Source: Sipunculus nudus
Taxonomy: Eukaryota; Annelida; Sipuncula; Golfingiida; Sipunculidae
Assembly: GCA_026874595.1 (NCBI GenBank)
Contig: CM049309.1
Span: 96,062,723 to 96,126,722 of the forward strand
Length of the DNA stretch: 64,000 nt
Direction of reading: 5' to 3'
A model generated the notes under the pieces. It made no database searches. It was given only the letters and a program-made list of their open reading frames with translations, and was not told the DNA's origin. Positions 11,901-25,455 of this stretch are shown here, piece after piece. Positions within the stretch are counted from its first letter, which is position 1; the number at the start of each line of letters is the position of its first letter. The translations under genes and the position numbers were made by a program.

Positions 11901-14900
11901 GACATACAAATGTAAGCTACATGGGCAGCCCATCAAGTAGCTATAGGTCTTAACAAGAAGACATACAAATGTAAGCTCCATGGGCAGCCCATCAAGTAGC
12001 TATAGGTCTAACAAGAAGACATACAAATGTAAGCTCCATGGGCAGCCCATCAAGTAGCTATAGGTCTCAACAAGAAGACATACAAATGTAAGCTCCATGG
12101 GCAGCCCATCAAGTAGCTAAAGGTCTCAACAAGAAGACATACAAATGTAAGCTCCATGGGCAGCCCATCAAGTAGCTATAGGTCTTAACAAGAAGACATA
12201 CAAATGTAAGCTCCATGGGCAGCCCATCAAGTAGCTAAAGGTCTCAACAAAAAGACATACAAATGTAAGCTACATGGGCAGCCCATCAAGTAGCTAAAGG
12301 TCTCAACAAGAAGACATACAAATGTAAGCTACATGGGCAGCCCATCAAGTAGCTAAAGGTCTCAACAAGAAGACATACAAATGTAAGCTCCATGGGCAGC
12401 CCATCAAGTAGCTAAAGGTCTCAACAAGAAGACATACAAATGTAAGCTACATGGGCAGCCCATCAAGTAGCTATAGGTCTCAACAAGAAGAAATACAAAT
12501 GTAAGCTACATGGGCAGCCCATCAAGTAGCTATAGGTCTCAACAAGAAGAAATACAAATGTAAGCTACATGGGCAGCCCATCAAGTAGCTATAGGTCTCA
12601 ACAAGAAGAAATACAAATGTAAGCTACATGGGCAGCCCATCAAGTAGCTAAAGGTCTCAACAAGAAGACATACAAATGTAAGCTCCATGGGCAGCCCATC
12701 AAGTAGCTATAGGTCTCAACAAGAAGACATACAAATGTAAGCTCCATGGGCAGCCCATCAAGTAGCTAAAGGTCTCAACAAGAAGAAATACAAATGTAAG
12801 CTCCATGGGCAGCCCATCAAGTAGCTATAGGTCTCAACAAGAAGACATACAAATGTAAGCTACATGGGCAGCCCATCAAGTAGCTATAGGTCTCAACAAG
12901 AAGACATACAAATGTAAGCTACATGGGCAGCCCATCAAGTAGCTATAGGTCTCAACAAGAAGACATACAAATGTAAGCTACATGGGCAGCCCATCAAGTA
13001 GCTATAGGTCTCAACAAGAAGACATACAAATGTAAGCTCCATGGGCAGCCCATCAAGTAGCTAAAGGTCTCAACAAGAAGAAATACAAATGTAAGCTCCA
13101 TGGGCAGCCCATCAAGTAGCTATAGGTCTCAACAAGAAGACATACAAATGTAAGCTACATGGGCAGCCCATCAAGTAGCTAAAGGTCTCAACAAGAAGAC
13201 ATACAAATGTAAGCTACATGGGCAGCCCATCAAGTAGCTATAGGTCTTAACAAGAAGACATACAAATGTAAGCTCCATGGGCAGCCCATCAAGTAGCTAT
13301 AGGTCTTAACAAGAAGACATACAAATGTAAGCTACATGGGCAGCCCATCAAGTAGCTAAAGGTCTCAACAAGAAGACATACAAATGTAAGCTACATGGGC
13401 AGCCCATCAAGTAGCTATAGGTCTTAACAAGAAGAAATACAAATGTAAGCTCCATGGGCAGCCCATCAAGGAGCTATAGGTCTCAACAAGAAGACATACA
13501 AATGTAAGCTCCATGGGCAGCCCATCAAGTAGCTATAGGTCTCCACAAGAAGACATACAAATGTAAGCTCCATGGGCAGCCCATCAAGTAGCTATAGGTC
13601 TCAACAAGAAGACATACAAATGTAAGCTCCATGGGCAGCCCATCAAGTAGCTATAGGTCTCAACAAGAAGACATACAAATGTAAGCTACATGGGCAGCCC
13701 ATCAAGTAGCTAAAGGTCTTAACAAGAAGACATACAAATGTAAGCTCCATGGGCAGCCCATCAAGTAGCTATAGGTCTCAACAAGAAGACATACAAATGT
13801 AAGCTACATGGGCAGCCCATCAAGTAGCTAAAGGTCTTAACAAGAAGACATACAAATGTAAGCTACATGGGCAGCCCATCAAGTAGCTAAAGGTCTCAAC
13901 AAGAAGACATACAAATGTAAGCTACATGGGCAGCCCATCAAGTAGCTAAAGGTCTTAACAAGAAGACATACAAATGTAAGCTCCATGGGCAGCCCATCAA
14001 GTAGCTAAAGGTCTCAACAAGAAGACATACAAATGTAAGCTACATGGGCAGCCCATCAAGTAGCTATAGGTCTTAACAAGAAGACATACAAATGTAAGCT
14101 ACATGGGCAGCCCATCAAGGAGCTATAGGTCTCAACAAGAAGACATACAAATGTAAGCTACATGGGCAGCCCATCAAGTAGCTAAAGGTCTTAACAAGAA
14201 GACATACAAATGTAAGCTCCATGGGCAGCCCATCAAGTAGCTATAGGTCTCAACAAAAAGACATACAAATGTAAGCTACATGGGCAGCCCATCAAGTAGC
14301 TAAAGGTCTCAACAAGAAGAAATACAAATGTAAGCTACATGGGCAGCCCATCAAGTAGCTATAGGTCTCATCAAGAAGACATACAAATGTAAGCTCCATG
14401 GGCAGCCCATCAAGTAGCTATAGGTCTCAACAAGAAGACATACAAATGTAAGCTTCATGGGCAGCCCATCAAGTAGCTAAAGGTCTTAACAAGAAGACAT
14501 ACAAATGTAAGCTCCATGGGCAGCCCATCAAGTAGCTATAGGTCTCAACAAGAAGACATACAAATGTAAGCTACATGGGCAGCCCATCAAGTAGCTAAAG
14601 GTCTCAACAAGAAGAAATACAAATGTAAGCTACATGGGCAGCCCATCAAGTAGCTAAAGGTCTCAACAAGAAGACATACAAATGTAAGCTCCATGGGCAG
14701 CCCATCAAGTAGCTATAGGTCTCAACAAGAAGACATACAAATGTAAGCTCCATGGGCAGCCCATCAAGTAGCTAAAGGTCTTAACAAGAAGACATACAAA
14801 TGTAAGCTCCATGGGCAGCCCATCAAGTAGCTATAGGTCTCAACAAGAAGACATACAAATGTAAGCTCCATGGGCAGCCCATCAAGTAGCTATAGGTCTT

Positions 14901-17900
14901 AACAAGAAGACATACAAATGTAAGCTACATGGGCAGCCCATCAAGTAGCTAAAGGTCTCAACAAGAAGACATACAAATGTAAGCTACATGGGCAGCCCAT
15001 CAAGTAGCTAAAGGTCTTAACAAGAAGACATACAAATGTAAGCTCCATGGGCAGCCCATCAAGTAGCTATAGGTCTCAACAAGAAGACATACAAATGTAA
15101 GCTACATGGGCAGCCCATCAAGTAGCTAAAGGTCTCAACAAGAAGACATACAAATGTAAGCTCCATGGGCAGCCCATCAAGTAGCTATAGGTCTCAACAA
15201 GAAGAAATACAAATGTAAGCTACATGGGCAGCCCATCAAGTAGCTATAGGTCTCAACAAGAAGACATACAAATGTAAGCTACATGGGCAGCCTATCAAGT
15301 AGCTATAGGTCTTAACAAGAAGACATACAAATGTAAGCTACATGGGCAGCCCATCAAGTAGCTAAAGGTCTCAACAAGAAGACATACAAATGTAAGCTCC
15401 ATGGGCAGCCCATCAAGTAGCTATAGGTCTCAACAAGAAGAAATACAAATGTAAGCTACATGGGCAGCCCATCAAGTAGCTATAGGTCTCAACAAGAAGA
15501 AATACAAATGTAAGCTACATGGGCAGCCCATCAAGTAGCTATAGGTCTCAACAAGAAGAAATACAAATGTAAGCTACATGGGCAGCCCATCAAGTAGCTA
15601 AAGGTCTCAACAAGAAGACATACAAATGTAAGCTACATGGGCAGCCCATCAAGTAGCTATAGGTCTCAACAAGAAGACATACAAATGTAAGCTCCATGGG
15701 CAGCCCATCAAGTAGCTATAGGTCTCAACAAGAAGACATACAAATGTAAGCTCCATGGGCAGCCCATCAAGTAGCTAAAGGTCTCAACAAGAAGACATAC
15801 AAATGTAAGCTCCATGGGCAGCCCATCAAGTAGCTAAAGGTCTCAACAAGAAGACATACAAATGTAAGCTACATGGGCAGCCCATCAAGTAGCTAAAGGT
15901 CTCAACAAGAAGACATACAAATGTAAGCTACATGGGCAGCCCATCAAGTAGCTATAGGTCTCAACAAGAAGACATACAAATGTAAGCTCCATGGGCAGCC
16001 CATCAAGTAGCTATAGGTCTCAACAAGAAGACATACAAATGTAAGCTCCATGGGCAGCCCATCAAGTAGCTATAGGTCTCAACAAGAAGACATACAAATG
16101 TAAGCTACATGGGCAGCCCATCAAGTAGCTAAAGGTCTCAACAAGAAGACATACAAATGTAAGCTACATGGGCAGCCCATCAAGTAGCTAAAGGTCTTAA
16201 CAAGAAGACATACAAATGTAAGCTCCATGGGCAGCCCATCAAGTAGCTATAGGTCTCAACAAGAAGACATACAAATGTAAGCTACATGGGCAGCCCATCA
16301 AGTAGCTAAAGGTCTCAACAAGAAGACATACAAATGTAAGCTCCATGGGCAGCCCATCAAGTAGCTATAGGTCTCAACAAGAAGACATACAAATGTAAGC
16401 TCCATGGGCAGCCCATCAAGTAGCTAAAGGTCTTAACAAGAAGACATACAAATGTAAGCTCCATGGGCAGCCCATCAAGTAGCTATAGGTCTCAACAAGA
16501 AGATATACAAATGTAAGCTCCATGGGCAGCCCATCAAGTAGCTATAGGTCTTAACAAGAAGACATACAAATGTAAGCTCCATGGGCAGCCCATCAAGTAG
16601 CTAAAGGTCTCAACAAGAAGACATACAAATGTAAGCTACATGGGCAGCCCATCAAGTAGCTATAGGTCTTAACAAGAAGACATACAAATGTAAGCTACAT
16701 GGGCAGCCCATCAAGTAGCTATAGGTCTCAACAAGAAGACATACAAATGTAAGCTACATGGGCAGCCCATCAAGTAGCTAAAGGTCTTAACAAGAAGACA
16801 TACAAATGTAAGCTCCATGGGCAGCCCATCAAGTAGCTATAGGTCTCAACAAGAAGACATACAAATGTAAGCTCCATGGGCAGCCCATCAAGTAGCTATA
16901 GGTCTTAACAAGAAGACATACAAATGTAAGCTACATGGGCAGCCCATCAAGTAGCTATAGGTCTCAACAAGAAGACATACAAATGTAAGCTCCATGGGCA
17001 GCCCATCAAGTAGCTAAAGGTCTCAACAAGAAGACATACAAATGTAAGCTCCATGGGCAGCCCATCAAGTAGCTATAGGTCTTAACAAGAAGACATACAA
17101 ATGTAAGCTCCATGGGCAGCCCATCAAGTAGCTATAGGTCTCAACAAGAAGACATACAAATGTAAGCTACATGGGCAGCCCATCAAGTAGCTATAGGTCT
17201 CAACAAGAAGACATACAAATGTAAGCTACATGGGCAGCCCATCAAGTAGCTATAGGTCTCAACAAGAAGACATACAAATGTAAACTACATGGGCAGCCCA
17301 TCAAGTAGCTATAGGTCTCAACAAGAAGACATACAAATGTAAGCTACATGGGCAGCCCATCAAGTAGCTATAGGTCTCAACAAGAAGACATACAAATGTA
17401 AGCTCCATGGGCAGCCCATCAAGTAGCTATAGGTCTTAACAAGAAGACATACAAATGTAAGCTACATGGGCAGCCCATCAAGTAGCTATAGGTCTCAACA
17501 AGAAGAAATACAAATGTAAGCTCCATGGGCAGCCCATCAAGTAGCTATAGGTCTCAACAAGAAGACATACAAATGTAAGCTACATGGGCAGCCCATCAAG
17601 TAGCTAAAGGTCTCAACAAGAAGAAATACAAATGTAAGCTCCATGGGCAGCCCATCAAGTAGCTATAGGTCTCAACAAGAAGACATACAAATGTAAGCTA
17701 CATGGGCAGCCCATCAAGTAGCTAAAGGTCTCAACAAGAAGACATACAAATGTAAGCTACATGGGCAGCCCATCAAGTAGCTAAAGGTCTCAACAAGAAG
17801 AAATACAAATGTAAGCTCCATGGGCAGCCCATCAAGTAGCTATAGGTCTCAACAAGAAGACATACAAATGTAAGCTACATGGGCAGCCCATCAAGTAGCT

Positions 17901-19899
17901 ATAGGTCTTAACAAGAAGAAATACAAATGTAAGCTCCATGGGCAGCCCATCAAGTAGCTAAAGGTCTCAACAAGAAGACATACAAATGTAAGCTACATGG
18001 GCAGCCCATCAAGTAGCTATAGGTCTTAACAAGAAGAAATACAAATGTAAGCTCCATGGGCAGCCCATCAAGGAGCTATAGGTCTCAACAAGAAGACATA
18101 CAAATGTAAGCTCCATGGGCAGCCCATCAAGTAGCTATAGGTCTCAACAAGAAGACATACAAATGTAAGCTACATGGGCAGCCCATCAAGTAGCTAAAGG
18201 TCTCAACAAGAAGACATACAAATGTAAGCTACATGGGCAGCCCATCAAGTAGCTATAGGTCTTAACAAGAAGAAATACAAATGTAAGCTCCATGGGCAGC
18301 CCATCAAGGAGCTATAGGTCTCAACAAGAAGACATACAAATGTAAGCTCCATGGGCAGCCCATCAAGTAGCTATAGGTCTCAACAAGAAGACATACAAAT
18401 GTAAGCTACATGGGCAGCCCATCAAGTAGCTATAGGTCTTAACAAGAAGACATACAAATGTAAGCTCCATGGGCAGCCCATCAAGTAGCTATAGGTCTCA
18501 ACAAGAAGACATACAAATGTAAGCTCCATGGGCAGCCCATCAAGTAGCTATAGGTCTCAACAAGAAGACATACAAATGTAAGCTACATGGGCAGCCCATC
18601 AAGTAGCTAAAGGTCTCAACAAGAAGACATACAAATGTAAGCTACATGGGCAGCCCATCAAGTAGCTATAGGTCTTAACAAGAAGACATACAAATGTAAG
18701 CTACATGGGCAGCCCATCAAGTAGCTAAAGGTCTCAACAAGAAGACATACAAATGTAAGCTACATGGGCAGCCCATCAAGTAGCTATAGGTCTTAACAAG
18801 AAGAAATACAAATGTAAGCTCCATGGGCAGCCCATCAAGGAGCTATAGGTCTCAACAAGAAGACATACAAATGTAAGCTCCATGGGCAGCCCATCAAGTA
18901 GCTATAGGTCTCAACAAGAAGACATACAAATGTAAGCTACATGGGCAGCCCATCAAGTAGCTATAGGTCTTAACAAGAAGACATACAAATGTAAGCTCCA
19001 TGGGCAGCCCATCAAGTAGCTATAGGTCTCAACAAGAAGACATACAAATGTAAGCTCCATGGGCAGCCCATCAAGTAGCTATAGGTCTCAACAAGAAGAC
19101 ATACAAATGTAAGCTCCATGGGCAGCCCATCAAGTAGCTATAGGTCTCAACAAGAAGACATACAAATGTAAGCTACATGGGCAGCCCATCAAGTAGCTAT
19201 AGGTCTTAACAAGAAGACATACAAATGTAAGCTCCATGGGCAGCCCATCAAGTAGCTATAGGTCTCAACAAGAAGACATACAAATGTAAGCTACATGGGC
19301 AGCCCATCAAGTAGCTATAGGTCTTAACAAGAAGACATACAAATGTAAGCTACATGGGCAGCCCATCAAGTAGCTATAGGTCTCAACAAGAAGACATACA
19401 AATGTAAGCTCCATGGGCAGCCCATCAAGTAGCTATAGGTCTCAACAAGAAGACATACAAATGTAAGCTACATGGGCAGCCCATCAAGTAGCTATAGGTC
19501 TCAACAAGAAGACATACAAATGTAAGCTACATGGGCAGCCCATCAAGTAGCTATAGGTCTAAACAAGAAGACATACAAATGTAAGCTACATGGGCAGCCC
19601 ATCAAGTAGCTAAAGGTCTTAACAAGAAGACATACAAATGTAAGCTCCATGGGCAGCCCATCAAGTAGCTATAGGTCTCAACAAGAAGACATACAAATGT
19701 AAGCTCCATGGGCAGCCCATCAAGTAGCTATAGGTCTCAACAAGAAGACATACAAATGTAAGCTACATGGGCAGCCCATCAAGTAGCTATAGGTCTCAAC
19801 AAGAAGACATACAAATGTAAGCTACATGGGCAGCCCATCAAGTAGCTATAGGTCTAAACAAGAAGACATACAAATGTAAGCTACATGGGCAGCCCATCA
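8972..19899. repeat. 59-bp satellite array, about 185 copies
   Basis: An uninterrupted head-to-tail array of a 59-bp unit (AACAAGAAGACATACAAATG, TAAGCTCCATGGGCAGCCCA, TCAAGTAGCTATAGGTCTC). The unit contains the dyad ATGGGC-A-GCCCAT. Most variation sits at four two-state sites: GACATAC or GAAATAC, CTCCATG or CTACATG, GCTATAG or GCTAAAG, GTCTCAA or GTCTTAA. One 58-bp unit occurs at about 12000. No open frame of any length exists in either strand. It begins 12 bp after the end of element A1 and stops sharply at 19899. Confidence 0.98.
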
Positions 19900-20041
19900 G
19901 TTGAGATACCTCTCTATAAAGTCGGCTGGTACCTTGGACATTTGTTCACCATTAGAATTACCAAAGATCTTGGTGGAAACATTTTGTGCATAAATTTTTG
20001 AAGAAAAGAAATGCTGTACTAAAAAAAATATGGGGTTAACA
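19900..20041. other. Spacer between satellite and F element
   Basis: Short low-copy sequence. Nothing recognised. Confidence 0.4.
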
Positions 20042-22189
20042 AACAAGGCCTACAGGCCTAATGCGAACCTCTGCAATGAGATTACACCAGGTATATTGCT
20101 TCAATGCTGCACCATTACTTTTCAAGAACATGTGTAACCAGTATATGAACAATGCAAGGACTAAACACTTAGAACAAGAAACAATTAAACAAACATCACT
20201 GCTGAAATTCTGGCATGGGTGCAAACAGCACAAAAACTAGAATACAGGTAGTCAACAAGCCAAAAGCCAAAATCATATTGGGACGGGTGAAGTGAGGCAT
20301 GAATAGAGTGAGGTGTGTTTCATAATAGCCTGGATGTCTGCAGTCGAAATGTGTAAGTAGGTTGCGCCACCTACCACAAAATCCAGAAAGCTGTCCAAGT
20401 TGTATACATATGCAAAATTTTAGGCAGATAAGTCAAACCACTACTTGTATATGAGTGATTTTATCCCACAGCAGACAAACGGAAGGACACTCTGCAAAAA
20501 TGGTGGCAGGTGGCGCCATGATTAATGTCAGATCTATACACATACAAAATTACAGGGGGATATGTCAAACCAGTCCTGAGATATAAGCCTAAATGTCTGC
20601 AGCGTATACATAAATGTAGGTGGCGCCACCTGACATAAAATCAAGAAAGCTTTTCAGGATGTATAAATCTGCAAAATTTCAGGTGGATATGTCAAACCAC
20701 TGCTGAGATATGAGTGATTTTACGCCAAGGCAGATGAACAGATGGATGCTGTGCATAAATGGTTGCAGATGGTGCCACCAGTTTTGCCTATGATAAAGAG
20801 CTATGTGAGATCTATACACATGCTAAATTTTGGCCCAATCGGTCAAACAGTTCCCGAGATATGAGCTTGGATGTCTGCAGAGTAAACCTGAATGTAGGTT
20901 GCGCCACCTGTCATAAAATCGAGAAAGCTGTCCAGGATGTATAAACCTGCAAAATTTCAGGTGGAAATGTCCCACTGCTGAGATATGAGTAATATTATCC
21001 CAAGGCAGATGAACAGATGGGTGCTGTGCAAAAATGGTTGAAGGTGGCGCCACCATTTTTAGTGTATGTTATAAAACTATCAAAGGGCTACATTTGTGCA
21101 AAATTTTTAGCCTGATCGGTCAAACGGTTCTCGAAATATGCAGGTTTATGTGTGGAAACGCAAAAATGGACGCTTGGCAGCAAGGAAAGGTCAAAGGTCA
21201 ACCAAAAATGAGGCGCAGCAGTTCACATGTGACCTGATGATTAACCTAATTCGCTTAAAATGCTAACCAACTTTTTTTCAAACAGTTGAAAGATATAGTT
21301 CCAATAATCTGGGAATTCTGCATCTCAACATTGTGTCTAGATGCTGTGTCTAGACGTCTAGACACATTGTCAAGACACCCCCCCCCCCTCGAGCCAGGTC
21401 AGTTGCCATGGTGATGTCTTGACCCCCACCTGTTTGTACTCAGTGACATCTTGACTTGGATGCTGAAACTCAGCATGTTGTCAAATCTGTTTTCAAATAC
21501 AGAAAGCCTTTTTCAATTGGCTACAATGTTTTTTTTTAACTTTATTTACCCAATCTATTCTTATAAAACTGGCAGAACCCTACCATAGAATAATTTTTGT
21601 AAAGTTTAAACCAATCAGCTAAACAGTTTCATCATAAATCAGTGTATAAGCAAGAAGAGTTTAAAATTACAAACACATCAATGTAGGTGGCGCCACCAAT
21701 ACCTCAAAATCAGATATGACATATGTGACAAACATTGGTATAAAATTTGGTGGTTATATCTCTAGCCGTTTCTGAGATTTTAATTTTAGTGTGCTTTTTT
21801 GGGCAGATGACTAAGTTCAACCTCCCGTAACTCAGCCAAAAATCTCCTAACTGGAACTACTCGAACAAAATTGAGAGAGATTGTTCCAGGGATCATTTCT
21901 GTGAAATATTAGACAATTTGGCTGGACAGTTTCAAAGAAGAAGATTTTTAAAGGTTTTGAAGCTTTTTCTCTATAAAATCTAAATTAATGCAGATACCCA
22001 AAAAAAGCTCCAGGGCACCAAGTTTCACATGTGACTAATTCTTACATGTGATTTGGAGCTGCTAGCTCCGACGGTTTCTGACTTACAGCCATGGACAGCG
22101 GAAAGCCAGCCGTGGACGGTGGACGGCTGACGGCGGACAGCTGACGGACCACACTGCGCCATCGCATAAGCTCACAGGTTCGCTAAAAA
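20042..22189 (+). mobile_element. Family F/B composite element, copy F1
   Basis: It starts AACAAGGCCTACAGGCC-TAATGCGAACCT and ends GCATAAGCTCACAGGTTCGC-TAAAAA; GCGAACCT and AGGTTCGC are inverted. A family B start (CTAGAATACAGG) lies inside at about 20238. Alternating B modules with GGTGGCGCCACC follow (20612, 21043), then F-type modules (21686 onward). Near the 3' end is a GGACGG-type microsatellite (22090-22150). The same chimaeric order is seen at 42293-44613. No transposase is encoded. Confidence 0.7.
21188..21200 (+). promoter_or_regulatory. Perfect DR1 nuclear-receptor half-site pair
   Basis: AGGTCAAAGGTCA is two AGGTCA half-sites spaced by one base, the consensus for RXR, HNF4 and COUP-TF type receptors. 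It sits in the B-derived 3' module of the element. Whether it is bound is unknown. Confidence 0.4.
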
Positions 22190-23530
22190 TACTCCCAGAA
22201 TTTAAAAATCATTTAAAATAAAAAGTACACAGTAAAATATTCTCTGAAGAATAAGTACAATGACAGGCAAAGGTTAAACTAATCCTTCATTGCTTTTGTG
22301 AGGGTTAAAGTTTATAATTTTTTGTCCTTATTATCTTTAATTTAAAAAGTTATATTCAGCTGCCACTCAGTTGAAATACCACAGGTTTTACTTAATTTTA
22401 CTAGATCAGAACTACCTGACAAAGCATCTATAGATTAGTAATGACTGTAGCATGGCCTCTGTTAATGGTTCTCTTAATCTCAGTTATAATGCAATGATTA
22501 GGTGTTACCAAACTTTTACAGATGGGATATTTAACCTTTTAAGTTACAGGAGAGTGGTCCATGCATATTTATCATGTCCAGAAGCTAGCAATTTGTCTGC
22601 TATCATTCCCATAAGGCCTCAGTTCTGAACTAAAATTATCCCATATATTCTAGGATTTTTTAGAATCATGGAGCCAAGATCTGCTGGAACTGCTTACAAA
22701 TCTAATGATTCCCCACGAAGAGTGTCATTAAATTCACAAAGGCAGCAATTATTACCCCAGAGTGTTACAGCAGCGGCGTCAGGAAAAACAAACTGGAAAT
22801 TTGCTAATTTTTATTTTAGTGTCAGAGCAGCTAGCCTTTCCAAATGTCAAGCTTGGTATGCTTTCTGATAGTGGTGGCTGTCCCACCCCCAGGGACACTC
22901 ATCATCTGTATTCTTATCTGGCACCAGATACACTTGCCATCCCAGTTGTCAAGCACAAAGGCCACACGATCATACAATCATATTATATCAACAATCCTGG
23001 GGGCGTGGCATTGCATTATAACAGCTATCCCCGGCTCTGCTAGGAGAGGTCAGTCAAGGTCACCTGCTTTCTTCATAATGAAATTACTGGATTGCCAAAT
23101 GAGGCTGATTAATTTCAAATTTACCACCCCTCGTTTATGGCCCGCAACCAGCTGTAAATGTCAAATGTGGCCCAATGCTGCCAACAACACGGTTCTGAGA
23201 CTGAGATAAAAGCAATTACTGCTGAAGGTCAAAGAGTACAGAGGTAATTGTGCAGGCCTGTGGGCTGATCAAAATCGTTAAGAAACCCTGGATGTATGTC
23301 ACAGCCAACTAAGACCAACTCTCAGGTCATTTAGTGCAATAACAACAGAAACATCTCGCCACATGGAAGGATGGGTTGCTTCCTCTCCCTGTGTACCACT
23401 TTACTTTCGAAGTCTAATGATTAAAGACTACACTAAAAATGGCACAATTTATTAATCATCAGATATGAAAGTATGTTTCAATCTCCCCTGGTCATTCACT
23501 CTACATCTTACAAGATGGTCTATGTGACAG
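22190..23530. other. Low-copy DNA, no gene recognised
   Basis: The sequence is complex and not repeated elsewhere in the window. Overlapping open frames at 22668-23209 lack splice context and family resemblance, and I do not call them. Words such as TGATTAATTTC, CTCGTTTATGGC and CAGCTG at 23100-23160 resemble homeodomain and E-box sites, so a regulatory element is possible but unproven. Confidence 0.4.
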
Positions 23531-23765
23531 GGCAGTCTCACACCTTTCCTCTCATATTATATCCTGGCTTAACGAGGCCCTGTGACTACTGCACCTGCAG
23601 CCCCTAGGTGCATAATTGTCCCAATTGCTTGGTCATACCATGGAGGAACCCCTAAAAGCGCACTCATTTGTGAAACAAGGTCGTTGCCCAATGGCCTTCC
23701 CATTAAGCCTACTAAGCACTCACCCTGGGTGGGGGCTGACTGTTAATTTCAGTCATCTTGATTTT
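23531..23765 (-). mobile_element. Diverged SINE body without its tRNA head
   Basis: It matches the body of the SINE at 33186-33516 (GGGCAGT, TATCCTGG, GGTGCATAAT, ACCATGGAGGAACCCC, CCTTCCCAT, GGTGGGGGCTGAC in the same order). The tRNA-like part seen there is absent. The two copies differ at many sites, so this one is old. Confidence 0.65.
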
Positions 23766-23818
23766 AACATCGATCTGTGCAAGCATTCTTGAGATATTTA
23801 TGAATTTGTGTGTTTTCA

Positions 23819-23935
23819 CCAACAAGGCCTATAGACTTAATGCAAACCTTTGCAATGGGATATACATCAGGTATAATGCTTCCATGATAACATGCTTGAC
23901 CATTATTTGAAAAATACTTGATTACTTGATTTACA
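23819..23935 (+). mobile_element. 5' fragment of a family F element
   Basis: AACAAGGCCTATAGACTTAA followed by TGCAAACCT and CAGGTATAATGCTTCCATG matches the first 110 bp of the other F copies (20042, 34807, 45574). It is then cut off. Confidence 0.65.
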
Positions 23936-23944
23936 GTGTAAAAT

Positions 23945-25455
23945 ACAGGGACTCTTTAAAATCAGTCCATTACAGGTGAGCTAAACAATAAAACACAGGG
24001 CCTGGGTTTTGTAAATTCAGGAGAACTAACCAGTAAAACACAGGGATTTTGTAAATTCAGTCCATCACAGGTGAGCTAAACATTAAAACATAAGACATTT
24101 TGTAAATTCAGGTGAGCTTAATAGTTAAACATAGGGTTTTGTAAATTCAGTAAATCACAGGTGTTTAATAAAATGAATGGAATTTTGTAAATTCAGGTGA
24201 GCTTAACAGAGAAACAGAGGGATTTAGTAAATTCAAGTGAGCTAAACAGTAAAACACAGGAACTCTGTAAATTCACTCTATCACAGGTGAGCTAAACAGT
24301 AAAACACAGGTACTTTGTAAATTCAGTCCATAACAGGTGAGCTAAATGGTTAAACACAGAGAATTTGTATATTCAGGTGAAACAAACAGTAAAACACAGT
24401 GATTTTGTAAATTCAGGAAACCTAAACAGTAAAACACAGAGATTTTGTAAATTCAGTCCATCAAAGGTGAGCATAACAGTTAAACACAGGGATTTTGTTA
24501 ATATAGGTGAAATAAACAGTAAAACAAAGGGATTTTGTCAATTCAGGTGAACTAAACAGTAAACGCAGGGATTTTGTAAATTTAGTCCATCACAGGCGAG
24601 CTCAACAGTAGAACACCGGAAATTTGTAATTTCAGTCCAACAAAGGTGAACTAAACAGTAAAAATCAGAGATTTTGTAAATTCACTCCATCTCAGGTAAG
24701 GTAAACAGTAAAACACAAGGATTTTGTATATTCAGGTGAACTTAACAGTAAACGCAGGGATTTTGTAAATTCAGTCCATCAAAGGTGAGCCAAACAGTTA
24801 AACACAGGGATTTTGTAAATTCATGTGAGCTAAACAGTAAAACACAGGGATTTTGTAAATTCAGGTGAACTAAACAGTAAACGCAGGGATTTTGTAAATT
24901 CAGTCCATCACGGGTGAGCTAAACAGTTAAACACAAGGATTTGGTAAATTCAGGTGAGCTAAATAATCACAGGGATTTTGTAAATTCAGTCCATCACAGG
25001 TGAGCTAAACAGTAAAACACAGGATTTTGTAAATTCAGGTGAACTAAACAGTAAAACACAGGATTTTTTAAATTCAGGTGAACTAAACAGTAAATGCAGG
25101 GATTTTGTAAATTCAGTCCATCACAGGCGAGCTCAACAGTAGAACACCGGAAATTTGTAATTTCAGTCCAACAAAGGTGAACTAAACAGTAAAAATCAGA
25201 GATATTGTAAATTCACTCCATCTCAGGTAAGGTAAACAGTAAAACACAGGGATTTTGTATATTCAGGTGAACTTAACAGTAAACGCAGGGATTTTGTAAA
25301 TTCAGTCCATCAAAGGTGAGCTAAACAGTTAAACACAGAGATTATTTAAATTCATGTGAGCTAAACAGTAAAACACAGGGATTTTGTAAATTCAGGTGAA
25401 CTAAACAGTAAACGCAGGGATTTTGTAAATTCAGTCCATCAAAGGTGAGCTAAAA
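23945..25455. repeat. 40/51-bp minisatellite array, left part
   Basis: The unit contains AGGTGAGCTAAACAGTAAAA then CACAGGGATTTTGTAAATTC (40 bp). About half the units carry the 10-11-bp extension AGTCCATCAC. A block from about 24540 to 24770 is repeated at about 25080-25310, showing higher-order duplication. It continues at 26487. Confidence 0.93.

Noticed and set aside
8972-19899. CRISPR array
   Set aside because: Repeat units are contiguous with no unique spacers, the unit is 59 bp, and the context is eukaryotic.
22668-23209. Small genes from three overlapping plus-strand frames
   Set aside because: They overlap in different phases, and have no recognisable domain, splice pattern or promoter.
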